Positions 17,076 to 26,117 of a stretch of DNA of 64,000 bases are shown here, in pieces (within the stretch, counting starts at the first letter, position 1; each line of letters opens with the position of its first letter). The notes beneath the pieces are model-generated. The model worked only from the letters and a program-made list of their open reading frames with translations, had not been told where the DNA came from and did not search any database. The translations under genes and the position numbers were made by a program. This stretch comes from G965216255 sp965216255 (lineage in GTDB: Bacteria > Bacteroidota > Rhodothermia > Rhodothermales > Bin80). The DNA lies in contig OZ244148.1 in the NCBI GenBank assembly GCA_965216255.1, forward strand, positions 1,922,001 through 1,986,000, written 5' to 3'.

Positions 17076-17974
17076 TGTAGTGTAGCAAATAAATAATTGA
17101 TTATATCTCGCGAAATGGCTATCTTCCTTGCATCGTACACGCGAAGAAATGGGGGAACCATGCGGGTAGCAGTCAAAATCGAGCTGTCGAAGGCGGACCG
17201 GCGGTGCCTGGAGCGGTGGTCGCGCTCGCGCAGTGCGTCGGTCCGGTTGCAGGAGCGGTCGCAGATGATGCTCATGGCAGCGGACGGCATGACGAACAAG
17301 GCGATTGCCCAAGAGCTGGGCACGGACCAGAACAAGGTCGGCCGCTGGAGACGGCGCTTCGCCGACCAGGGGATGGAAGGGATTGCCAAGGAGCGCCCGC
17401 GGGGCGGTAACCACGGGGGCAAGTGCTCGAAGGCTCAGGCGCAGCTCAGGACCAAGGTGATCCGTCTTACGACGCAGACCGAGGCGTCGGCTGCGACGCA
17501 CTGGTCTTGCCGGTCGATGGCGCGTGCGGCAGGTACGACCCACAGCTTCGTGCACCGGGTGTGGCACTCGTTGGGACTGAAGCCGCACCTGGTACGGACC
17601 TTCAAGGTGAGCACCGATCCGCACTTCGAGGAAAAGCTCCAGGACGTGGTTGGGCTGTATCTGAACCCGCCGGAGAACGCGGTGGTCTTCAGCTTTGATG
17701 AGAAGCGTTCGATCCAGGCGCTGGATCGAACGCAGCCGGGCCTGCCGCTGAAGAAGGGCCGCTGCGGTACCATAACGCACGACTACAAGCGCCACGGCAC
17801 CACGTCACTGTTCGCTGCGCTGGAGGTGGCCACGGGCCAGGTGATCGGCCAGACGTACAAGCGTCACCGTCACCAAGAGGTGCTGAAGTTCCTTCGTCAG
17901 CTGGAGAAGGCCGTGCCCAAAAACCAGCAGATCCACATCATTCTGGACAATTACGCGACCCACAAGCACCCTAA

Positions 17975-19756
17975 CCCGCATCGCTCACCAAGATCTTGAA
18001 TCGCCGGGATTGAAGGTGTTTGTAGGCAATGGGTCACAGTCTGGGAACGCGAATGCTGATCCCCGATTTCTGAAGCGTTTAGTCGGCGGTAGTAAGCGCT
18101 GTTTTGGGCACGCTTCGAGCGGGAATCAGAGCGTTTGTTCGCCTACCCGTGCTTCTTGGATACACGTATCCAGCAACCACAAAGTGGAGTCTATCAATCT
18201 CTGGAATAGGTCGGGCCAGAAAATGTCTATGGAGGTGAGGCAACCGTGGTGGCGTGCACAGCGCCACGCAAGTTGCTAAGCACGCGAGAGAACAGCTGCT
18301 GCCACGGATATGCCGAGGGCAAGTACAGACGGCGAAAGCTTACCACAACCCGTACTGCGATCTTGAACAGCCGATCTCGGATAGTAGCGCACTGCGCCTG
18401 AGCCATCACTGTGTCCTGCAAGCCATAGACCTTGATGATGCTCATCAGGATATTGGCGACAGTAGAATAGTACAGGCGCAGTTGGTTGCTCTGCATCAAG
18501 GACGTAGAGGTTCGCTCAGCGAACAGTGAAAGCTGCTGCTCCTTGAGCCGGTTCTCCATGTCTGCCCGCGCGCAATACAAATCCTCATATACTGTGCGGG
18601 CGTCGTAGACGTCTTCACCATAATTGGTAACCACAAATCGCGCGTTATAGCCGCGCGATCCAGGCAACCATTCCGCCTTGGCTACCACGCGCCGAGGACA
18701 GCTCCAGCTCCCCTTCGTTTGGTACTCGAAGCTGCGGAAGCGCCGCGAAGGCTGCCCGCTGGCCTCGCATGTTGCCTGACTCTGCTGCATAGCCTCGTCA
18801 ACTATGCCCTTTAGCCGGCTAATGAGAGCCCGACCCAAGATATAATGCAGGCCCTGCGCTTCGCACCATGCCATGATATCTTCGCGGCAATAGCCTGCGT
18901 CTCCACGAATCCAGATGGGTACGTGCGGCCACCGCGCACGGATACGCGCTACCACCGCCGCTAATTCCTCTACGGAGCCCTTTGATGCGTCAATGTTCGA
19001 GGGGCCAAGACGAGCTGTCAACACATGCATTCCGCTAATGATATACAGTGGTAAGTAGCAATAGTGACCATAGTATCCATGAAAAAACCCCTCCTCCTGT
19101 TTACCATGAATCGGGTCATCTGTAGCATCGAGATCCAATACGATGTGCTCTGGCTGTTCGTCCGTTATATCCATGAACAAGTCCGAGAGCATGGCGTCGA
19201 TCTTTTCAGGATCCGCTACGATGCGCTTGTATCTATGCGATGCAGCCGTTTCCTTTGAGCCAAGTTCCAGTCGGTTCAGTGTACTGGAACCCGCCAGCGG
19301 ATGCCCTTGATCACGTTCCCGTACCCGGTGCGCACCCGTTACATCTTTGCAGCCCACACCCATGGCCAACACAGCATCGTCCCGCAGGCGGTCATGGTCG
19401 TTCACGTCTTCGTAGCCCAAGCATATCCCGTAGACACGTTGCCTGAGCATCGCCTCCACGGAATGTTCGACCCTGCTCGGATTGCGGTGATCCGTGAAAC
19501 AGGCGGCAAAGCGGCCGATGACGTTGAACATGCGGTCGGCCTCGCGTAACAGCAACAAACCTGCGTCCGAGGACATAGCGCCGCCGTCGAACTTTGCGAC
19601 CACTTTACGGCGTCCCAAGTCCTCGAAACGAAGCTCTTCAGTATGACAGTCTGTGTTGTTCACGTGCGGTGCACATTGTGGTTAGAAATGACTGTATATC
19701 ATACACTTAGATCTGGTTAGAGTTCCATTCTCAACTGCACTGGTGAGCTATTCGGG
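17975..19756 (-). mobile_element. IS1380-family insertion sequence
   Basis: The 1782-bp element is bounded by imperfect 16-bp inverted repeats: CCCGCATCGCTCACCA at 17975 and, at 19741-19756, the complement of CCCGAATAGCTCACCA (14 of 16 match). It is flanked by a 4-bp duplication CTAA (17971-17974 and 19757-19760). Size, repeats and duplication length fit IS1380. It carries a single intact transposase gene and so may still be active. Confidence 0.92.
18227..19663 (-). CDS. IS1380-family transposase
   Basis: The product is 478 aa from a GTG at 19663. Typical segments are VAKFDGGAMSSDAGLLLLREAD near the N-terminus, FTDHRNPSRVEHSVEAMLRQRVYGICLGYEDVNDHDRLR, then the DDE core with LDLDATDDPIHG (first Asp) and WIRGDAGYCRED (second Asp). 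YEDLYCARADMENRLKEQQ supplies the Glu region. It catalyses excision and integration of the surrounding element. The frame has no lesion. Confidence 0.95.
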   Translation of the reverse strand: MNNTDCHTEELRFEDLGRRKVVAKFDGGAMSSDAGLLLLREADRMFNVIGRFAACFTDHRNPSRVEHSVEAMLRQRVYGICLGYEDVNDHDRLRDDAVLAMGVGCKDVTGAHRVRERDQGHPLAGSSTLNRLELGSKETAASHRYKRIVADPEKIDAMLSDLFMDITDEQPEHIVLDLDATDDPIHGKQEEGFFHGYYGHYCYLPLYIISGMHVLTARLGPSNIDASKGSVEELAAVVARIRARWPHVPIWIRGDAGYCREDIMAWCEAQGLHYILGRALISRLKGIVDEAMQQSQATCEASGQPSRRFRSFEYQTKGSWSCPRRVVAKAEWLPGSRGYNARFVVTNYGEDVYDARTVYEDLYCARADMENRLKEQQLSLFAERTSTSLMQSNQLRLYYSTVANILMSIIKVYGLQDTVMAQAQCATIRDRLFKIAVRVVVSFRRLYLPSAYPWQQLFSRVLSNLRGAVHATTVASPP

Positions 19757-20121
19757 CTAAGCTCATGGACTGGATCGAGCGGCAGAAGCGCATCTTCCTG
19801 CACTTTACGCCCACCAGCGCGTCGTGGCTGAACCTAGTCGAGCGATTCTTCGGCACGCTGACCGAGAAGCAGCTCCGCCGCGGCGTCTTCCATTCCGTAC
19901 AGGATCTGGAGCGGCGTCTCAAGGACTACATCAAGACCTACAACGAGAATCCCCGGCCCCTAGTGTGGACGAAGACGGCTGAAGAGATTCTCAGGAAGGT
20001 AGGGCGGGCCAGGCAGGCGCTGGCCACTGCGTCTGCATAATCATTATTATGTTCAGGTCACTACACTAGGATGGCAAGGCTGGTCCGACCGCAGCAGGGT
20101 GCTCATGCCCTGGAAACGCCT

Positions 20122-20817
20122 TTATGCTTCGCCGCAGCCGCGCACGCGCCGGCAGATAGTGCGCAGCGCTCCTTCAATGTCTCCCGCCGCCGGCATGAAT
20201 GCCTCGGCATCAATGGTCAGGGGTGCGCCAATGACCACGAGGGGCGCGCCGAGAGAAGGCGCGAGGATGGCCTCTTCAATGGAGAGGCCACCGACCGCCT
20301 GGACAGGAATGCTTACCGAGTCTACGACGGCCTGAAGCTCATCCAGCGGGCTGGGCGGCCGCGCTCCCTTTGCGCGCAGCCCGTTTCGCTCATCGTACCC
20401 TACGTGATGTATGACGTAGTCGCAGCCAAGCTCTTCCAGCCTCTTTGCCGCGGCCACCTTGTCCCGGCAGCCAAGATTGTCACCCATGGCCTGTATGCCA
20501 CATGTACGTGCGGCAGAAACGACGCTCCGAACGGTTTCTTCATGGGCTCGGGCCATGACAACGACATGCGTCGCACCGGCCCTTGCCATCATCTCCGTTT
20601 CCAGATAGCCTCCATCCATGGTCTTAAGGTCCGCTACTATGGGGACATGGGGAAAGGCTTCGCGCAGCATCCGCACCGCACGAAGTCCTTCAGCCAGTAG
20701 AAGGGGCGTACCCGCCTCCAACCAGTCTACGCCCGCCCGGCGCGCGACAAAGGCCACTGCCAGCGCCTCCTCAAGCGAGGTCAAATCGAGCGAGACCTGT
20801 ACGATGGGCCTAATCAA
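20122..20817 (-). CDS. 3-hexulose-6-phosphate synthase / 3-keto-gulonate-6-phosphate decarboxylase-like enzyme
   Basis: The product is about 231 aa of the OMP-decarboxylase-like TIM barrel. The family pattern is clear: VSLDLTSLEEALAVA, DWLEAGTPLLLAEGLRAV, VADLKTMDGGYLE (Asp-Lys catalytic pair), YVIHHVGYDER and AVGGLSIEEA. HPS fixes formaldehyde to ribulose-5-phosphate; relatives decarboxylate 3-keto-gulonate-6-phosphate or act on other hexulose phosphates. No hexulose isomerase is next to it. No ATG is available at the domain start; a TTG at 20817 overlaps the upstream PIG-L stop, the best start I see. An in-frame extension would run deep into that gene and is unlikely. It is probably translationally coupled. 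Confidence 0.82.
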   Translation of the reverse strand: MIRPIVQVSLDLTSLEEALAVAFVARRAGVDWLEAGTPLLLAEGLRAVRMLREAFPHVPIVADLKTMDGGYLETEMMARAGATHVVVMARAHEETVRSVVSAARTCGIQAMGDNLGCRDKVAAAKRLEELGCDYVIHHVGYDERNGLRAKGARPPSPLDELQAVVDSVSIPVQAVGGLSIEEAILAPSLGAPLVVIGAPLTIDAEAFMPAAGDIEGALRTICRRVRGCGEA

Positions 20818-21715
20818 AGAAGGGAAAGAGTGCCTTGAGCTCCTCCATAGTGGGTTGGCCGCCATACTCGGACACCTCAAAGGCCTCCGCAATCTTGATG
20901 GCGCGCCCCCTCTCTTCTCCGTAGAAAGAGACAAGCTTGTCTCTCCACTGATCGGCTACCGCGGCATCTCGGCCCTGAAAGCGCTCGGCAATGTATGCCT
21001 TGCGACCCGGCTCATCCTCCGGCACCTCGTCGTGGTAGCCACCAAGCCACGCATTCCAGTCCGAAAACTGTGAACGAAGGGCAGCCATGCAGGCATACTT
21101 CTGGTCGCCCACCGCGTCAATGCCTACCACTATATCGGCTTCAAACGGGGCCGGCTTTTGAAAGCGGTCCGAGTAATAGAGGAACACCGGATTGTTTGTC
21201 ACTCGCGGAGTGCCTGGTGTGAAGTGAGGGACCGTGACCATGAAGGCGGCATCCTGCACCAGGATAGCCGTATACCGGTGGTCTGGATGATAGTCGTTCG
21301 GACGCGGCGTAAGAACGATGTCTGCCTGCCAGTCCCGTATCAGACGGGCAATCTTCTTCCTGTTCTCCAGCGTGGGCATGAGTTCGCCGTCGTGGTTGTC
21401 CATTACCACAGAGGAGGCTATCCCCAATATCTCGCCACATTCCTCCACCTCTGCGCGGCGCACATCGGCGAGCGGCCCGCCGGCCATGCTATAGTGCCCG
21501 ATATCGCCATTGGTTACGGAAACGAACTTAACCTGGTGGCCCTGGGCCGCCCACATGGCCGCCACACCCGATGCTTTCACCTCGCAATCATCCGGGTGCG
21601 CACCAAAAGCTATGATCCGCAGCGGCGTGTCCGTCTGGCCGAGCACCGGAAGCACAAGTATAGCCGCTGCGGCAAAGACCGCAAGGACGCGCATAGTAGA
21701 CCGCACATGTTGCAT
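20810..21715 (-). CDS. Secreted PIG-L family deacetylase (short form)
   Basis: The product is about 301 aa. I chose the ATG at 21715: AAGGAGGA is just upstream, followed by a signal peptide (MRVLAVFAAAAILVLPVLGQ). The motif AHPDDCE (about 39-45) and the second metal motif NDYHPDHRY are those of PIG-L/LmbE zinc deacetylases, which remove N-acetyl groups from amino sugars. Length is normal for the compact form, unlike the 898-aa relative at 7-9.7 kb. Its stop overlaps the start of the hexulose-phosphate enzyme, so the two are likely made from one message. Confidence 0.92.
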   Translation of the reverse strand: MQHVRSTMRVLAVFAAAAILVLPVLGQTDTPLRIIAFGAHPDDCEVKASGVAAMWAAQGHQVKFVSVTNGDIGHYSMAGGPLADVRRAEVEECGEILGIASSVVMDNHDGELMPTLENRKKIARLIRDWQADIVLTPRPNDYHPDHRYTAILVQDAAFMVTVPHFTPGTPRVTNNPVFLYYSDRFQKPAPFEADIVVGIDAVGDQKYACMAALRSQFSDWNAWLGGYHDEVPEDEPGRKAYIAERFQGRDAAVADQWRDKLVSFYGEERGRAIKIAEAFEVSEYGGQPTMEELKALFPFFD

Positions 21716-21810
21716 TTGAGTCCTCCTTCGATGATTAGATAGATCAAAATAGCGTTTTCGCGTATTGTTGTCCGCACGTATCTTGGAGATGACCGCCCTA
21801 ACGTATCGTG

Positions 21811-23046
21811 ATGGCCGTACTTCGCCCGGGATGCCTCCTGGCGCTGGCGACACTCTATTGCGGAGTGCCAGCGCTCGCCCAGTCCGGACTTTCCGCGCGC
21901 ATAGATTCCATCTTCGCGCCGTGGAGTAGCGCGGACGCCCCCGGTGCCGTGGTCGTGGTTCTGCGCAATGCAGAGGTCGTATTCAAGCGCGGATACGGCA
22001 TGGCCCATCTCGAATACGGCATCCCGATTACCGAGTCAACCGTTTTTTTGGTGGCAAGCGTTTCGAAGCAGTTCACTGCATTTGCCGTGGCCATGCTGGC
22101 CGGGCGCGGCGCCCTCTCGCTGGATGACCCCGTTCGAAAGCACATACCGGAGCTGCAGGAAGTAGCGGGGCCCATTGCCATTGGGCACCTGATTGACCAC
22201 ACCAGTGGGCTGCGGGTCGAATTCGGCCTCCTTTCGCTGGCAGGGTACCGGATGGACGACGTTATTACGAAAGAGGCTATACTCGGGCTATTGTTTCGCC
22301 AGGACGCGCTCAACTTCGCCCCCGGCGCGGAATACCTTTACTGCAACTCCGGCTAAACGCTCCTCGCGGAAATCGTAGAGCGTGTACCAGGGACGTCCTT
22401 TCGTGCCTGGACAACGGAGCACATGTTTGCTCCGCTCGGCATGAGAGACACGCACTTCCGGGACGACCACACCAGCATTATCGAGAATTTAGCGCAGTCC
22501 TACGTTACCGCGCCCGATACCTACCGGCGCCAGGCCGTGAACTATGCCAGCGTCGGCGCCAGCGGTCTCTACACCACCGCAAGGGATCTGGCAAAATGGG
22601 CCGTGAACTTCGAAACCATGGAAATAGGCAGGCCAGAGGTCCACGCTAGGATCCACGAACGGGGTGTGCTTGCTAGCGGCGATACGCTCGCCTACGCCTT
22701 CGGGCAGTCCATTGCCGAATACCGGGGGACGCGGCGCGTAAGCCATAGCGGCTCGCACCGGGGATACCGGGCTCATCTGGCGCGCCTTCCCGCGCGCAGT
22801 CTCAACATCATCGTACTGAGCAATCTAGAGGAATTTGATCCGGCTGGCGCGGCGCTCCAGGTGGCCGATCTCTTCCTGAAGGCGGAGCCGCTGGACAGCT
22901 TCGCCGGGACCTATTACAGCGAGGAGCTGCAGTCAACCTACACGGTTACGCTTAAGGGCACGACGCTGCACCTGCGCCACCGTCGCCACCCGGACCTCCC
23001 ACTCACCAAGACGGGGCGGGACACCTTCTCTACCGACGCCTGGTAG
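21811..23046 (+). pseudogene. Serine hydrolase (class C beta-lactamase fold) with a nonsense codon
   Basis: From the ATG at 21811 it reads a signal peptide and a beta-lactamase/PBP-like domain: SVSK for the SxxK nucleophile, YCNSG at the YxN position and HSGSHRG for the C-terminal HxG. A TAA at 22354-22356 interrupts just after YCNSG, and the same frame resumes with TLLAEIVERVPGTSF. The downstream paralog reads SNAGYNLLAEIV here, so TAC or TAT to TAA is the simplest change. Everything else is intact, so it may be a recent pseudogene, a sequence error or a readthrough case. Confidence 0.85.
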
Positions 23047-23111
23047 CTTTCTACAGTCGCGTTCACGCGGGAGAATGGCAAGCTTCCGGACTTCCAACAG
23101 CCGCATGCGCG

Positions 23112-24764
23112 ATGTCTGGTTCGAGAAACGATAAGCGGCGGCGGCCGTCCTGGCTGGCGCTGGCTGCGATGATTTGTACCGTTGCGCCCGACTCAGTCAG
23201 CGGCCAGGGTGCCCTGGAAGACAGTGTGGACGCCCTGTTCGCACAGTGGGACGACGCCGCTTCGCCGGGAGTAGCCCTCGGCATCGTGCACCGGGGCCGG
23301 ACCGTATACCGGCAGGGCTACGGCATGGCTAACCTGGAGCAGGGCGTCCCCATTACACCTGCCACAGTTTTTGATATCGCCTCCGTCTCCAAGCAATTCT
23401 GCGCGTTTGCCATCCTTCTGCTTGCCGACGATGGCCACCTGTCGCTCGATGACGATACGCGTGTTCATCTGCAAGACATGCCCGATTTCGGGATTACGAT
23501 CCGCCATATGGTCCACCACACGAGCGGACTTCGAGACTGGCCCGGCACCCTGGCCATCGGCGGCTACAGCATGGAAGATGTCATCTCGTTCGAGGAGATC
23601 CTGACCATGGCCCGGCATCAGCAGGCCCTTAATTTCAGCCCGGGAACAGCGTATTTGTACTCGAATGCGGGATACAACCTCCTGGCCGAAATCGTCTCGC
23701 GCCGCTCTGGGCAGACCTTTCGGGCCTATACCGACGCGGCCATCTTCAGGCCCCTGGGCATGGTGCACACGCACTTCCATGACGACTACGAAGAGATCGT
23801 GCCAAACCGGGCCTATGCGTATGCGCCGTCCGAGACCGGTTACAGCAGGATAGGCAACAATCTAACGGCCCTGGGCTCAAGCTCACTCTTTTCCTCTGTG
23901 GACGACCTCGCTCGCTGGACGATCAGTCTGAGCGAGCGCCGGCTGGGAAGCGGCGCCGTGCACGAGCAAATGAGCGAGCGCGGCGTGCTGAATACTGGTG
24001 ATCAGATTGCCTACGCGTTCGGCCAGGCCGCCGGCAGGTATAGGGGCCTGCCCACCCTGTCCCATTCCGGCAACTGGGCGGGGTTTCGGACCGTATTGTT
24101 GCGCTTTCCAGAACAGGACTTTGCCGTCATCCTGCTCAGCAACCTGTCAGCCATGGATCCGCTGGCCCAGGCCCGGCGGATTGCAGACTTATACCTGGGG
24201 CCGTATATGGGCGAACGTGATTCCGCGCCGGAGGAAATCGCGCTGGATGCGCAGGCCATGGACGACTACGCTGGCATCTACGACTTCGGAGCGGCCCTCA
24301 TCGTCCGGGTCACGCGGCTGGGAGACAGCCTGTATGCAGAAACCGCCGGCGCCCGGCGTCGGCGCCTTGTCCCTGTAGGCGTGGACCGCTTTGTCGCAGG
24401 AGCAGCATTTGCCTTTGAAAGAGACTCCGGCGGCACGATTCAGCTGCTTCGGATCGCCAATCAGACCGGAGGGCGGTCCGCGGCTTACACGCCCCAAACA
24501 GATGAACTTGCCGCACTGGAAGGCGTCTATTACAGCTCAGAACTCGAAGCAACGTACACCCTTACAGCCGATAAGGGCAGTCTCTGGGCCGTCAGTGCAA
24601 GACAAGTACCCATTCAACTTAGGCCTGCCACGCCGGACAGCTTCACGTCAGCAACGTGGTTCATGCCGGTCGTTCGGTTTTTGCATACTTCCGAAAGGCA
24701 TATCACGGGCTTTGAAGTCTCTAGCGAGCGGTCTCGGCACATTCGCTTCGAAAAACGACCCTAA
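23112..24764 (+). CDS. Secreted serine hydrolase (beta-lactamase/D-aminopeptidase-like)
   Basis: The product is 550 aa. After a basic stretch and signal peptide comes the DD-peptidase fold: SVSK at 91-94 (Ser nucleophile and Lys), YSNAGYN at about 183-189 and HSGNWAG for the third motif. About 200 C-terminal residues form lipocalin-like beta repeats (DDYAGIYDF and LEGVYYSSELEATYTL), as in esterase and aminopeptidase relatives. The family cleaves peptides, esters or lactams in the periplasm. It lies 65 bp after a broken paralog in the same direction, a tandem duplication; this copy likely retains the function. Confidence 0.9.
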   Translation: MSGSRNDKRRRPSWLALAAMICTVAPDSVSGQGALEDSVDALFAQWDDAASPGVALGIVHRGRTVYRQGYGMANLEQGVPITPATVFDIASVSKQFCAFAILLLADDGHLSLDDDTRVHLQDMPDFGITIRHMVHHTSGLRDWPGTLAIGGYSMEDVISFEEILTMARHQQALNFSPGTAYLYSNAGYNLLAEIVSRRSGQTFRAYTDAAIFRPLGMVHTHFHDDYEEIVPNRAYAYAPSETGYSRIGNNLTALGSSSLFSSVDDLARWTISLSERRLGSGAVHEQMSERGVLNTGDQIAYAFGQAAGRYRGLPTLSHSGNWAGFRTVLLRFPEQDFAVILLSNLSAMDPLAQARRIADLYLGPYMGERDSAPEEIALDAQAMDDYAGIYDFGAALIVRVTRLGDSLYAETAGARRRRLVPVGVDRFVAGAAFAFERDSGGTIQLLRIANQTGGRSAAYTPQTDELAALEGVYYSSELEATYTLTADKGSLWAVSARQVPIQLRPATPDSFTSATWFMPVVRFLHTSERHITGFEVSSERSRHIRFEKRP

Positions 24765-24774
24765 CGCAGGGCGT

Positions 24775-25014
24775 CGGTGCTACACCCTGCGCGCCATCCT
24801 GGCCGCACTGATTCTGGCAGGGCTCAGTAGCTGCGGTCCGGTCATTCCCCGGGCATCAGAGAAGCCTCCGTGCCGATAGCGGTTGACTTCAACCTGCACG
24901 TTAGATCCATCCAGGCCGACCGGTGCTATCCATGCCTTGGTCCGGATGCCAATACACGCAAGGCAGACCTGCGCCTGGATACCGAGGAGGGCATCTTCGC
25001 GCGGCTAGGCCGGC
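24775..25014 (+). pseudogene. N-terminal remnant of a PSCyt1 (DUF1549/DUF1553-type) lipoprotein
   Basis: The beginning reads as a lipoprotein signal (ILAALILAGLSSCG). After a frameshift near 24880 comes the start of a planctomycete-type cytochrome domain, RCYPCLGPDANTRKADLRLDTEEGIFA. The expected heme motif is CxxCH, but here it is CYPCL, so heme binding is lost. At 25015 the frame runs into an IS fragment and the remaining several hundred residues are gone. The true start is unclear because no ATG precedes the signal. It is homologous to the intact gene at 42.3-44.8 kb. Confidence 0.75.
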
Positions 25015-25258
25015 GCAGACCCTTGAGCACCGCACTCATGTCGTCGCGCACTCTCGGGTCTATGGCAATCTCGTTGATCGGCGTACTGTCGAGTGCACGG
25101 CACTCTGGGACAATCTCGCGCATGGTTTTCCTAGCGAATGTGAGCTGTTTTGCGCTCTTAAACGCCCAAGTCGGCTATACGTCCCTCAAAATCACCGCCA
25201 GTGGCAAGATATAACTAATTGTTTCTTTAAGATTTAAAATATTTTCGTACAAGCACTA
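25015..25258 (-). mobile_element. Truncated left end of an ISNCY-like element
   Basis: Read on the minus strand, this is the left end and transposase start of the element at 27231: AGTGCTTGTACGAAAATA..., then the codons for MRNIVPECRAL through MSAVLKGL. Homology stops abruptly at 25015. The two copies differ at several bases, so this is not a very recent duplicate. It truncates the PSCyt1 remnant. Confidence 0.88.
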
Positions 25259-26117
25259 ATGAGGATATCGCAGTACTTCCTCCATGCCTACAATTCATTG
25301 GAATCCTCTGCGAAATATTCCCGCCCGTCATTTCTGATGCGTTCCAATGCTGACCATGCATTTCTGCAATGCAGTGAGGAAGGAACCGCCTCGAATCTAT
25401 CTCCACACTCTATCAACCGCATTGGATACCGGTGCTTATATCTTCGGTCTTTTCCAAATGGTGTGTAATCTGACATAACAGACTCACCAATCTAATCACA
25501 AACCCAAAACAACAATCCAATGACGAACAATCACGATTCAGAATCAACGGGGCGAGAAGTGATCGGAGGCCAACAGGAGATTGATTCGAGTAGACATGGT
25601 TGAGTTAAACGAAGGCGAGGACGGCAAGGATGTCGATAATGTACTAGGCATGGCCGATGAGCATATAGTTGATTACGCTTATTTGGTGGAGGGGGTGTCC
25701 GCTCAGTAGGGTTGTTAGCGTCTTGCAAAATGGATGGCCTGACTAAGTTGAAAATTAGGACTAGGCTTGATACTCTGAGCACCGGCATGAAGAACGCCAT
25801 TCCATTTGTTATAGATCAGGTCCGGCGAGGACATTACTGATTGCGGTTTTGCTGCTTACAGATGGGCAACGGATACATTGAGATGGGCTATGGGTTTATC
25901 GTATCCTCAAAGAGGGAGAGTTTTGGGCTTACTATTAGGGTACTCTCCGGCAGCTATAATGGAGTTCGAGGAGATTCAGAGCGTTGACTATTTTACACTG
26001 ATCAAGTAATGGGAGCATGAGCTTATGGCCAGTACAAAACATACCAATCACTTGCCAGGTTAGACACCACAGCAAAGCGGTCACACACAGCGATTATGTC
26101 GCGGCCCTTCCCGACGC
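25259..26117. other. AT-richer region with no recognised gene
   Basis: This stretch is visibly poorer in GC than its neighbours. It contains only short frames, for example a 62-codon minus-strand frame at 25288-25476 and a 38-codon plus-strand frame beginning MVELNEGEDGKD near 25597. Neither is recognisable. It looks like imported or decayed DNA between the IS fragment and the chitinase. Confidence 0.5.

Larger units (their letters stand above)
17160..20040 (+). pseudogene. IS630-family transposase interrupted by another IS
   Basis: The ATG at 17160, after GGGGGAACC, starts MRVAVKIELSK. The N-terminal helix-turn-helix (NKAIAQELGTDQNKVGRWRRR) and the first two catalytic Asp (FSFDEKRS and IILDNYATHKHP) lie before the break. 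The C-terminal half resumes at about 19757 with MDWIERQKRIFLHFTPTS and the catalytic Glu in WLNLVERFF. Deleting the insert plus one copy of the CTAA duplication restores an unbroken frame, THKHP-KL-MDWIERQ. The gene was therefore intact when it was hit and cannot now move on its own. Confidence 0.9.
17075..20066 (+). mobile_element. IS630-family element, split by a nested IS1380-type insertion
   Basis: The ends are short inverted repeats, GTGTAGTG at 17075 and CACTACAC ending at 20066, each flanked by TA (17073-17074 and 20067-20068), the hallmark target duplication of the IS630/Tc1 family. Removing the nested 1782-bp element and its 4-bp duplication leaves about 1.2 kb, a normal IS630 size. 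The pre-insertion site reads GAAC-TA-GGATGG, so the insertion fell inside the TAG stop of the methyltransferase remnant. Confidence 0.9.

Noticed and set aside
16683..17795. 370-codon minus-strand open frame
   Set aside because: Antisense to the IS630 transposase and methyltransferase remnant; Arg/Leu-rich with no known pattern.
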